Assembly: GCA_011009095.1 (NCBI GenBank)
Contig: VTPC01004094.1
Coordinates: 115,335 to 179,334, forward strand
DNA: 64,000 nucleotides
Source of the DNA: Ignelater luminosus
Taxonomy: Eukaryota; Arthropoda; Insecta; Coleoptera; Elateridae
Reading direction: 5' to 3'
In this document: positions 34,801-47,480 of the stretch, one piece after another
Position numbering within the stretch: position 1 is the stretch's first letter
Layout: each line of letters starts with the position of its first letter
Program-made: the position numbers and the translations under genes
The notes under the pieces: generated by a model
Seen by the model: the letters and a program-made list of their open reading frames with translations, nothing else
Databases searched by the model: none
Told to the model about the DNA's origin: nothing

Positions 34801-37563
34801 CTGTAACATAAAAAGAAGTATAATTAAATGCTACTACGTATTTCGTAATTATTACTTTCTGTACCGGTCATATATTATGAATGTAATATGTAACACCCTT
34901 TTTATAGTCCGTGTTTTAACATTTTTAACCGTTAAAAAAATATTCACAGACAACTTTTGACATTTTCGTTGTGCATGAATGGGGGCATGTGAAACTTTTG
35001 ATGCGTAACTTGGGTGGATAATTTTACAGCTCGTGCCTGAGTTGTTTCGTCATTTAAACTCTTGAGAATGTACATAATATTGTAATAACGTGGATAATAT
35101 AAAACCATTGTGGGTTGTTGGATTAATGATTATTAAAAGAGCATTTGCATAAAAGAGTGATTTAATCCAACAAAAAGTACGAAAAGAATCTTTGAACAAT
35201 GTGGTTCTTAAACTATTAAAGTTATTAGCGTTCTTTTAGTTAAGTTTTCAAGTTTTATGTCCTTCACTTATAGTTATGGTAGTTATACTTTGTAAGAGTA
35301 GCATTAAAAGCACTTTTATTGATTTATAAAAAATATGAGCCTATATAGTGTATTCCTTTCACATTTTTATGAGGGAATGTTACAAACTTTTTAAAAAAGA
35401 TTTATGTCATTTTTAAAACTTCCTGCATAAAAATTTCCTGATTTGATTGAATTTTAGATTTAAATTAGGGCATTGTAATTGCTTCTTTTAAATACTAAAC
35501 AAATAAGTTCTTAAAAATGTAACTGATATGTTGTCATTCTTCTGTTAATATAAAAAAGAACTTCCTTTACCATCAGTGCTACAAATCATCAACATAGGAC
35601 GTTACAGATTTTTAGTTCTGCACTTCTACGACCTTGACAAAATCTACAATAGTGTTAATAATAAATTTCTAGTCTCACGGTTATAATGATAAAATATTAA
35701 AAATTATAATAAAATGACGTTGCAATACTTCTACAAGATCTAACTTACTGCCAGCCAGTAAGGGTTTTGCCTTTCTCATTGTGAGTAATGATAATGAACT
35801 GATCCAAACTTCTTATTAGACATATCAATCCAATTAACTTACAAAATCAAGGACTAATCTATTTTCAGGTCATAAACAAAACTGTTAATGTTGATATATT
35901 ATTTGTAACTTTCCTCATAATCTGTATATATACATAATTACGCTAAATAATAATGATTAATTCTCATAATTCAAGATTATGCAATGGCTTTACTGTTCTA
36001 GATATTACCAAAATTCAATTATGACTGTCGTTAAGGTTAGAAACAATATTGATAAATATTGATTCTTCAATTCAAACTAAACTAACGATGAAATCGGTTA
36101 AATTTTGCAAAGAAAAACAGAAGTAAACGTAACAAATCACACAACAGTGTTAAGAAGGGGAAAAACAATTTTAGCAACAAATGATTAATTCTGTTATTCA
36201 AATCACTGTTGACCAAGGATCTTATTCTCGGTCAGTAAATGCCAATTTGCAAGAGGAAGGAAATCTTAAAAATAAACTGGAATAATCTGACCTTAGTTGG
36301 TTGACTTTGGAAGCAAAATTCATGCATAAAAAAGTGGCATCAGCAATTAACCCTGATATTTTTAGAGCTATATGGTTTTAAGATAATATAGGACTGTAGA
36401 GAATTTAGTCCCATTTGATAAATCAACCACAGGATTTATTCAAATAATAATGCAATTTTCAAAACCTCGAATATTGAGTTACTCTAGATTTTAGATTCAT
36501 GAAAGATTTAATCGAAAACATCGTAAGACATTTTCCTAATAACAGAATTGTTACAGAGTTTATTATGAAACAATAAAAGATATTAAAATAGTTGACAAAA
36601 CGAGTTTGATTTAGAAAAAATCTTTTTGCAAATAGTGATTTTAGAAATGTATCAATAATATTTTAATTACTTCTTCAGCCTTACTGAGAGATTAAAAGCT
36701 TGCACGACGTGGTAGCAAATCTCCTTAGAATTCCATAACTTTTTCTTCACTTCCTCTTTTCCTCTAGTAGTAAATAGTATCCCTGTTTTGAAATAATTAA
36801 AAGGTTGTGCATGCTAAAATTTGAACACTGAAATTTATTTTTGATTTGTTTGTGGCAGAAGCTTGAAATGTCAAAGTTTTTGGGAATATACGCAGTTGCA
36901 AAGCTATAAATTGAAAAGAAGAATCGAAATTTCTTGAGAATTTGTCAATTTGGCGAGAAATCTATAGACTTAAAAATAGGAGTTTAATTTCTTCGGGAAA
37001 TATAAATAAAACTAACTTATAAAAAGAAATTTCTTCAAATGCAACTATTACTACTCTTTCTAAAGCAACATCAGATTCGACCCCTATTTTGGCTAGGTTT
37101 GGCTAGTTTTGGCAACTATTCACTGAAGCAATGGTACTAAGTTACTATAGTCTCAAAAGAGTCCTAATAGGAGAAGTTTCGGTTAAAATAACTTTTGGGC
37201 TGTTAAAACAGTAGACAGCGATCTCGTGCCGAAACTTATGATACGAATTCGCGCTAAAGTGTGCACAATGACATAAGGATCTAACGCTCGATTTCTCCAA
37301 CAGTACTTAAGACGCAGGGCACGCAGCTTGACTAAGCTCAGCTTGAATATGGTCTGCATAGACAATTTATTTTACAACGCCTCTTATTGGTGCCTTTAAA
37401 ATAAAATACATAATGTGATTTCAGCGGATATAAACTTATCTCAGAATTTTTTGGACAGCATCCAACGTGAATGATAATATAAATATCTTCGACCGTTAAA
37501 TTCTAGATTATTCATATTTGCCAAAATTCAAAATATGGTGATATGTTTGGTTAGGTTTTGCAT
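31887..37563. other. No gene seen
   Basis: AT-rich sequence without recognisable coding frames. It contains one imperfect hairpin at 34212-34300. Confidence 0.45.
34212..34300. repeat. Imperfect inverted repeat
   Basis: GTTTCAGCAATGCCCACCCA at 34212-34231 pairs with the complement of 34281-34300 (GTTTCCCAATACCCACCTA reversed). About 50 bp lie between them. It may be the end of a MITE. Confidence 0.35.
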
Positions 37564-37721
37564 CTTATGTAATATAATTAATTACAAATTGATTTGAGTG
37601 ATCAGTCACGATCTGAAAATAGTTCTTAGAGTTATGTAAGGTAAACAAACAATTTGAATTTCGACAATATTTAACCATAAGAGCGATTGTTTTTAGTTTA
37701 ACAATTATTTTATAACTGTAG
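37564..37721 (+). repeat. Direct repeat C, left copy (158 bp)
   Basis: Repeated at exactly +960 bp (38524-38681) with about 6 mismatches and no indel. It begins CTTATGTAATATAATTAATT and ends TTATTTTATAACTGTA. Confidence 0.9.
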
Positions 37722-38523
37722 AGAAGTAAAATATAAACTCTGTAATAGCTGTATCTTAAACTTCAAGTCGAACAAGGTTTTTTGGAGAAGCGGCCGTAAA
37801 ACCAGCTAAAAAGTTTGTTCATTATTGAACTGTCGAATTGTCAAAAATCCATTCATTTGTGCATTTCGAACTGTTTCGATTTGTAATTATGAATAGTTCC
37901 GAACTGTCCGTACTAATGAACATACTAAAAGTATTATCGTAATTTTTTGGAGGTATTACTGATCATATCCTTCCTTTTTAATCAAAGTATTCTCACGGTC
38001 GATATTTTGGCATGCATAACATTAAATTTATTTTTTTCTTTAAGAGATGAACAATTAAAGGATTTTGTTCTTGTAGAATATTGTTTACTTATAATTTCTA
38101 ATGAAAGCAACACAGCCAATGATGGAAATGCTATTGTCAACTATCATTACTGTCTATCTAAGCAAATCAATCTGTATTTACAATATTACTGGAAATTCCA
38201 CTTGCTGTATTTGTACTTTGCATCTGTTCATGTTTCTGATTTATTCTCTGCATATTTTATCAAGGCTAATTAAAGTCAATTAACCTGTTATATCTTATAT
38301 TTGCTTACAAAGTATCAATCTAAAATTGAAAAGTGATCTTCTTGCTTATCAGCCAAAGAAAATCTAATTTAGATTTCGAGTACAATTAAAATTGATGAGT
38401 AGCCTTTAAAAAGCCTTCAGATCAAGAAAGCGTGTGCGGAAGGATACTGAAATCTTTAAATGAGAATCTCTCGTTAATCTAATATGTAAATCGAGCCGAG
38501 TTGAAAACAATTTTTATATCAAC
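37722..38523. other. 802 bp between direct repeats C
   Basis: No recognisable coding. A 108-residue plus-strand frame (37947-38273) is hydrophobic and A/T-driven, with no motif. If the repeats were the terminal repeats of a small retroelement this would be its interior, but I see no primer-binding site or protein motif. Confidence 0.35.
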
Positions 38524-38681
38524 CTTATGTAATACAATTAATTACAAACTGATTTGACTGATCAGTCACGATCTGAAAATAGTTCTTAGAGTTATGTAAG
38601 GTAAACAAACAATTTGAATTGCGACAATATTTAACCATAAGAGCAATTGTTTTTAGTTTAACAATTATTTTATAAGTGTAA
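38524..38681 (+). repeat. Direct repeat C, right copy (158 bp)
   Basis: Second copy, beginning CTTATGTAATACAATTAATT and ending TTATTTTATAAGTGTA. Confidence 0.9.
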
Positions 38682-41600
38682 AGATTAAAAGAACTGTTTA
38701 CTGAGAACTATAACTTTACTATTCATGAAAAAGCTTTTCACCAAGTGGAGCACATTGAACTGATTCACATGTTGCATCGGATTAATCAAAAACCAAATAA
38801 TATCAATCTCATAAAAGAAAATAAAATTTTGAGATATTTAATGTAATTAATCACTGGAAATGTGTTTCATCACAAAATTTACTAATTTACTGTAAATTTC
38901 ACTTGATTCAAAATCATGAGACGTCTACCAAATGTGCTACAAAACGTCGCAGTTCTATTTTAAAAAAGAATTAAGTTATGAATTCAGTTAAGTTTGATTA
39001 AATTAAACTGTATTAAGATTAAGTCAGGTTAGATAGGATAATAATAATAATAATAAAAACGTTAATGCTTCCTTTATTATAATAACATGCAAATATTATT
39101 GGCAATTCTGAAGGAGTTACATTAAAATTTATTATTTCATACTCGGGAGGACATAATTATTTTATTATTTTTTCCTGTTTTGTGTAACAGTATTATATAC
39201 ACTACCGGATGATAAAAAATTAACTGTTAAAGATTACCGATATATTATAATTAGATAAACAAAGAGAATCCATACGTGTTACCACATTCTTTTAATATAA
39301 AATCAATAATTTATTCAAAAAGAAATAATATAAAGATAAGCAACTTCCTGTGATTTTCTAACCTAAAAGTCCAACCGCAAATAATAGAAAAAAATTGGAA
39401 TTCAAACAGATTATTGCAACAAACGTCTACGTAAATGAAAGTAAAAGCTAAGTGATTCAAGAAGTCGCATTTACCAAGTGGGATTATGCTCAATGATGCG
39501 TTAATTTCAATCTGTTTTTCCTGAGTACATCACTTATTGATGATTTCTTGTGTAGATTTTAAAAATACCTGTATTTCCTTTGTTTTTATATTTCCGTCTA
39601 AAATTATAATATTTTTATAAATAAATCCCTCCTGCCTTTTATATTAATTTGAGTGACAAAAAGAGAATGTCACGAAACAAAATATAAAAATTCTCACAGC
39701 AGTTTATCCACTAAATTAATTATGCAATTACGTGTACGCGTTTTAAAATAAAGGAAGTGTTAGCATAAATTAACATTTCATTTATTAAAACTATTTTACC
39801 TACTGAACTACTAATTCAGTTGTATGGTGTTTTAGAAAAATATGAGTAGTAATTGTGTTGTTACACTTCTCGTTCTCCAGCGTCATTGTTTTAAAAAAGG
39901 GAGATATTAATTATATAATTGTGAAATTGGAATTAATTATATCTAATTTAATTAATAAAAACAAAACAGGTCATTAGTTTCTTCTTCGTTTTAATAATGA
40001 GAAATATGATTTTCAATCCCACGCGCTACCATTAATTTATCATATTGTTATTTGAAAGGAGAAAAAAAGATCGTGCAGTACTGAACGATGTTTTATCGTT
40101 TAATGCAATTTCAACCTACATTCTAGATTGTTCTTTACAATGTTATCAAGGATGCATTCAAGGAAAGAAACCAACATTAATTTGTGGCCATTTCCATTTT
40201 TAAACAACAAAAAATTATGAGATCAACCTTTAAATGTCATTTTCCATTAAATCAGGAACAATAATACTTTTTTATCTGTATGCCGGTGATTAAACTATTA
40301 AAAATAATTTCATTCGTTGCAGTTTAAAATTAATTTTATAGCTATAAGATGAGAGTTTATGGCTCCACTTTTCTTAATTTAGCATTAGCGTTTGTTTACG
40401 TTATGTTTTACTCAATTAACAATTTCGTAATAAGTGAAATTTGTTGTTAGCAATCAGCTTATAGACAGTTGGGACTGTGTAACAATAGAATTGCAATCTA
40501 ACGATTTAACAGAGTATGGTTCGAAGTCGAAGGTGTGACTTATTTCACACTTTTTTAGTATATGTTTAATAATGTAGATTCTATATAGTGTCTTATTGGG
40601 CAAACAATGACCTTTGCAGTTAATAACTTTAAATACCTTTTTAAGAAGTAAACATATTTAAAATTAGATTTAATACAATTGCAGTATTATAAATACCATT
40701 TGAAAATCTACATAATACAGCTTTGTTTTCATTTGGGAAATGTATATTACCTTTTGAATAACAGAGATAGACATGTTTGCAAAATTCTTCTCTATTTCGA
40801 CTTTGATTGTTAAAGTGGTGATCATTTGGAGATGATAGAACGGCATGTAATACAATAACCAATGGCAATTCGTTTTCCTATTTTAAAAGCCTTCTTTGGT
40901 CGTTTGATATCACTCATATTCAATAAGTGTTCAGACCATTTCAAATCACATTTTTCAATTCTGTCAACACTACACTGTTTTGTAATCATGCTTCCTCTGG
41001 TCTCAATAATTCGCTACACCTACTATTCTCTTTTTCTTCCTAATATTTTCTCACATTCTTTAAATTCCGTTCTCTTCGTATCTCAAGGTTATTGCCACCC
41101 AGATATTTGAATTGATGCATTTGTTTAACCATCAAGTCATAGCTTACTAACACAAAACTTATTTTAGCTCTTTTGGTGATTCCCACCCTGTCCATAACTA
41201 TATGTTTGCTACCAGTATCCTAGTACCTTAGCCATTTTGCTCTATTTTGACCCAAAACATATTGTTAGTAATTATTCCTTTAATTAAATTTATCAACTTC
41301 TTGCCAATATCATTTTCTAAAGCCTTCCACCTTCAGATAAGAGATAAGGTTACTTTACTGCTTCACAATAAAAATATGTAAGGTGTGACCAAAAAGTGGC
41401 GCACTATTTCGGGACCTTGAAAGCTGTAGGAGATCCAAAATCGACCAAATAAGTAAAGAACTATTGATGAAACAAATCAATTGAGACTGATGCCAAAATT
41501 GAGTTATCACGTCTAGCTACTCTCTTTTTGATATTATGCGTGATGCCCTTATTTAAATTAGTAAGAAAAATTATTTCTTGAAGATCTTGATTTCAGAAAC

Positions 41601-44600
41601 TTCAAATGTGGAAAAGAACAGCTGCGTATTCGAGTAGATTCTCGCTATGTTTGCATGATACCAGTTCTGTTCTAAAATGAAATACGTTCCAAGAAAAATA
41701 GAGTTAATCCACGGGACTTAAAAACACCTGTTTCAGATGACTTGACCATTGTTGTAATCGCTATGCAGTCATGAGATTTGTAATCTAATCCTTCCAATTA
41801 AAGCTGGTAAAAACAGCACACTATAACATTTTCTTCTTATCAAATTTATTTGCTTGTCTTTGTTTTGCATTATTAGTCCAGTATAGAAAAATGTCTTCCT
41901 CTTTTCACTGTTGGAGATAAGCCCTCAGATGGCTTCTACTAAAACTAAAAAAGGTTCAGGTTCAATAAGGCGTTCAACGGTCTCGTTGCCTTCAATTTCT
42001 CTATGGTCTGGTACTAGATCGCTAATTTCTTAGGACAAAATCTGAAGATCTAAAAAATTCGCAGATTGGTTTTGGCTCACAGCTATCTGAAGTTAGTGGC
42101 TTTAAAGCTGTCTATGTGGCTATTTAAAGATATGTGTATATTTGCCCTTTGGACGTCTCTATGTGTCAAACAGTCGAACTCATTCGATTGCAAATAAATT
42201 ATGAAACGTTGAAATTCCCTATATTTGTTTATATTCTTTCTCTCTGCGGTACAAAAGTTCATTCGTCTTTACAAATTGCAAATTATCCTTCTGAAATAAT
42301 TTGCACAACTAACACACCTACGGAAAAAAGAAACAGTCAACACTGTAGATAATTTGACCAAAAAAAGGCAAGCAATTTTCGTTTTTCCGCTCATTTAAAA
42401 GTCTTGATTTTCATATAAATTTATTTTGGTTTTATGAATAATTTCATCTTTTTACATTCGATCAAACATAATTTAATTTCTATCAAATTTATTCTATTAG
42501 TTTACTATAGGCGTACGTGAGCCCTCCTGTGTAAATTGTTCAACAGTGTAAGTTTTAACTTTGAAAATTATGACAGAGTTTCACTTGGCATCTAGATGCA
42601 CATATATCCGAACCAACTATTTCTTCCACCAATGTACCAACTGACAGTTCGTTGTGAAAATGTAGATCTACCCGCTTCCAATAGCTCGAGATTTGAAATA
42701 ATCACCTTGAAGCGTTTATTGAAGTCAAATCTGACTGGTATTTCTTCAATGAAACTGACCATCGCTTCCATCTAAATCTTTTCTAAGATTTTGAAATGGC
42801 TTCAATTAAATTTACTGATTTGGATATTTTACTCAAATTAAGCCTGAAGACACTGAGCTGCCTTTCTTTCTTGAACTTACAAAGGGAACACCTGTGATGT
42901 AAGCAAACCTCTGTATTCTCTGTAACACAGCTTGTACTTGCTTTTACTTTGTTTTTGGCTTTATCAACAAAGCATAGGTGACCATTGGTCTGACTATTGT
43001 AACACGCAGAGGGTCATACTAGGGTTTAGTTCTTAAACTTAACAAAAAACTTGACTTGTTTTCGATTTCACAGCTTGTTGCAACACAAAAGAAAACCAAA
43101 GCGTAAGATTAAAAACCTAATCAAATTTGGATTTTCTCATTGGTAGTTACTTTCGTACCCGTTTGGTTGTCATTCTGTGTTCTATATCCCAAAACTTAGT
43201 TTAAGTACTTTTTGTAAAATAAGGTTACCTACTTGGAGGGCCTGGTTCTGCAGTTAAGGTTTACTTTTTCAACGAATATATTTAGACAATGAGGTTTCGC
43301 TCTTCATTTTTCCCTACCCACTGGAGTCAAGAAATAACTAGATCTGATCAGTCCAAGGATACAAAGCTGCAGAAAAATTTGCAAACTGTATACAAGCAAA
43401 ATAATTCTTATAGTGGAGAAGTTGGCAATAAAAAATGTACATTTCTGCTAGAAGCAAAACGTTCTAAAAAGATTTTGAGCACCTTACAGAAACAACAAAA
43501 GCAGATCTGTAATGTCCTGGAGATTTCAAAACCTTTGATAAAAATACAGAGAAACATGTCAACATAGTTTTTCATCAGCGGGAGCATGTGGTATTATTTG
43601 GGATTACTGCAAACCTGACTGTTTAAAAGCAAAGAATACCAGAATACCTAGAAGTGCTCGCATGAGCTAAAAAGTCTGTAGAGCACACCCGTACCGAGAA
43701 ACTAGAATAGCATTTTGTGTAATAATGAGAACAAAGAAGAAATGTAATTAAAACAAAAGAAATAGCTGATTTGTTTGATAGTTTTGTTTCTATAAGTTGT
43801 ATATTGTCAAGACATTGTTTTTTCATTTCAAAAAATAAAAATAAATGACAAGAACAGTTTTTTTTTTTAGTTTTTGCTCAAGCGTGAATCTCCATCCTAT
43901 AGATATTTAAATTTTTTAATAAATAAAAAATTAACAAAATGAAAGCATAGAGCTGTTCTCTCTTCAAATGAATAATAAAAACAATTGAAATTTGAAATAA
44001 AATATGCAATTGCTTGTAGTAGCAATTCTCACCTGAAAATGAAGCTTAATTTTTTCTTATTTCTCGCTTTCAGCACTCTAACCTAAATTTCTGAATTTTT
44101 CGTGGATTCTGATTGCCTTGTATTATTTCCTCATCCAAAGTAATCATTCTGTATAGAGTATGATGTAAGTAAAATAACAATTAAAATACCGCAAATGCAC
44201 GTAATTATCTAATCAACTATGAAAACATTGCAAACGACATGCTAGAAAATGCCACGAACTTTAAATAAAATAGAAGACAGATAAAGCGTTCTGTTATTTC
44301 AAGGTAAATTATGTGTTTAGCAACACTACTGACTTTTGTGTCAGTCACACGAATGTTTTATATATTATATCTGCTAAAGTAGGTAAGAAAAAGGTAATAA
44401 GGTCAAACTAGTATGACGCATAGGTCTCTCAAGTTTGCTAAAACTTATAAAAATTGCAGTTTTCCACTCCTACCTATCTCTTATGCTTATGAAATGATGA
44501 CTGTATTTACCTAGAGAAAACCTTTATAATAACAACTGAATGAGTAATCTGTGTGATCACCTTTTATGAAAAAGTCAGTGTCGAGAAGATTTCTTCGTTG

Positions 44601-46770
44601 ACAACTAATGTTTTATTTCAACGAATTAAATCATCTGCTAAAAGAATTACGTAAAAAAGTGAAAACGCGCAAAAACTACTTATCTCATTTTTATCTTACC
44701 TACTGTAATTGAAGTTCGACTTTAATAAATTCACATTCTTTTTATAACAGACAGACAGATTCCGTTTGGTAATATACATACGATTTGCATTAATTAGTCA
44801 CACATTTGGCGTTGCTTAGTGCTTCCCTTTCCTTATATGATGAATCCGTTCAATAGAACGATGTCATGTTATGTGAAATCGTGATACAATTTATGTACTA
44901 CTACGTATTACGTTAGTATAAAATAATAAGAAACACGCTAACAGTGTTTTTCTTATTCTGAATACTTGCATGCACTTGCATTTCTGTAGAGGTCATGCAA
45001 GGCCTTACCTAATATTCACTGAAACAAAACTTAATGTGCAATTAGAAATCAGATTCGCGAAAGCTATTTCATGGACAAAGACGTTATCATCCTCCGGAAT
45101 GTAATTATTAATTCCAATTTAAATTACTGTTTGGGATATGACAAATCCAAAACTTAATTTAAAATCTCATTCAGGAGATAATAAGCAAAGTTATGTATAA
45201 ATATTCAACATTCATTTTTGGCATGTTAAAACTTTCCCGTTATTACTACGTTGTAATTCTTTAAAACATTCAGGGAAACTAAGTTATCAATGAAGTACGT
45301 ACTAAATGTAGTCCTTTTCTATTTTAGTCTATCAATGTATCTGTTCTGATTTTTCTGAAATAAATACTTGAAATTAATAGAGGTTTCGTGGTTAGATATA
45401 AAACAACACGCTACCACAAAATAATATTGTTCCAACTAAATCACTAGACACGAAAGAAAATTCTGAGAAATGATGGATTTCGATGTTTTGTATTGAATTT
45501 TTCTAAAATCGCACTATATAATTTTTTTATTTTGTAAAAACTAACCGTTTCCAAAGAGACGCAGAAAGCCTTTCTGTTAAAAATCATCTGAAACACACAT
45601 AAATGGAAAAATTTAGAAAAAGTTAAACGAAAGAATTCCCAACATCTGTGATCTCAACTACATCATTATTAAAAGTTAACCTCTAGATGGTTTCCTAACA
45701 TAAACTGTGACACGTCAGTTTCTTTTACTATCTCAGACAGTGTCTCATAGACTCTTACCCTATTCTAGTAGAAGTGCAAAACGTTTGACGAGGAATAACT
45801 TTGTGGACTAATTATTAGCTAAAGAATATACTAATCTTTAGCCAACATCCCATTGGAAGTCAAGCAAAGTCAGTAATAAAATAATGATTTTGAAAGGAAT
45901 ATGAAATACAAACGTAAGCTCAAGAGCACGAAGTTAATGTACATTTTTTAAAACAAATACATAATGTATTGCACATCTGTATCAAATGATAAAAGGGCAT
46001 GAATCGTACACTACTCCGATTTATAAAGCTTTTGAAAGTTCTTTACTAATATCTCTACTAATGTCAGTGGTTCAAATCACTAGATTATTTAGAGCAATGT
46101 CAGTACAACATTCATTGATTTTTTTATATAAAAAGATGAACTGAGAAAGCCAGCACAATCCAGCCTTTCTTATGTAAAACACTGCCGTGAGTTCAGTTTT
46201 GTGGTCTAGCTGGTAAAAACACATGAAATAGTCATAGCCATTTCAGAATATAACTCTTCATATGCAAATGAGCGGCATACATTTTTCCATGGTGCTTCTA
46301 AATCTGTAAATTAACGTTCATCTCTGCTTTCGCTGTGATTGATTGAAAACTCCAATTCAATATTTTTGATCATCTACAAGTCTACATTGATGATTTGTAA
46401 TCTTGGTCTTCTAAAAGCCAAATCATAGAAAATGTGACAGAGAATCATCAGCTTAATTCCAAGTATCAAGATTGTAATAAACAAACAGGGCAACGCAGAT
46501 TCACAAAAATGCAAGAAAAGCAAGCAATTCCAAATGAACAATATTGACTACTGTAGATGAAAGAGGATTGATTACGTTCTCAAAACCACCACAACCATTT
46601 ACTGCAAGAAAAATAAAACTGACGGAAAGCAGAACAATTTAAATGTCATCAAGATATAGAAACACGAAACTTGGTTTCATCTTCCAGATTTACTGGTTAT
46701 AAGGTATCCTTCAATGGTTGAAACACAAACTTCTAAAACATGATATTCGAACCAGAGTGCCATGGCAAAA
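38682..46770. other. No gene seen
   Basis: About 8 kb without supported genes. There is a short (ATA)n run at 39038-39055. Frames such as 43289-43567 (92 residues, Lys/Gln-rich) and 42134-42352 have no recognisable domain. Confidence 0.45.
39038..39055 (+). repeat. (ATA)n microsatellite
   Basis: Six tandem ATA units. Confidence 0.8.
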
Positions 46771-47480
46771 GCAGAATAAATACAGAAAAGAGCACAACAA
46801 AACAACAAGGGTGCATATTCTCATGGTTATACTTTTCAATCTACATTCAGTGAAAATTTTTAAAGACATAAAAATTAATGGCAAATTTGTTATAAATAAC
46901 ACTGATTCTTGTCAATACCTGCAAAAGCTGCTCAACAAATCTGTAAAAGAGAACCGATAAGACTTGCAAAGAGAGGCAAAGTCAAATACTGACTGTTGAG
47001 TTAATGGGAATCTAAAACCAGAAATAGAAATAAGATCTAAAATCAAACAGAATACAAAAATCTTCATAGAAATTAAAACTAATTCCAAGCAATAATGCAT
47101 AGTGCTTTACTATGCCAAATGAAAACCTAAACTTTAAGACTGAGTTTATGTAGAGATCAGAAAGTTTTTAAATTTTGAAGTTTTGTCGTTCTATAAACGG
47201 CTGGAATTTGAAGTGTAGAAATATTTGACCATATACAAATCAAAAAATATTTAAAACCATAAGAAAATATCTTATTTAGAACACACATTGAGGTATGGAA
47301 ATGAGGCCTTCAAAAACGCATTAGTTATTTAAGAAAAAGCAGGGGACAGGCTAAGATCTGAAAGAAGACAAATACCTTGACTGAGAAAAGTCAGGTAACG
47401 AATTGTAATAGGCCTAATAAGAATGGCCAAAGATGGAAGTACCACCACTAGGGAGACAGCACTTTGGACAAATCACTTCA
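46771..47480 (+). pseudogene. Degenerate non-LTR retrotransposon, post-catalytic reverse transcriptase region
   Basis: On the plus strand, with stops and frame changes, recognisable pieces appear in the right order. KINGKFVINNTDSCQYLQKL (46870-46930) has the position of the VNGxxIExVxxYKYLG block. GNLKPEIEIRSKIKQNTKIF (47004-47065) matches the DxxPExEIRxRIxKAR block. KISYLEHTLRYGNEAFKNAL (47263-47325) matches the YLGHIxR block. RSERRQIP, a stop, LRKVR (47350-47395) matches GRRxxSWLRxxR with Trp changed to TGA. These blocks are common to insect LINEs with C-terminal KLQYLGHIMR-type tails. It is old and non-functional. Confidence 0.6.

Noticed and set aside
43289..43567. 92-residue Lys/Gln-rich frame
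   Set aside because: No known domain, and composition follows the local A-rich sequence.
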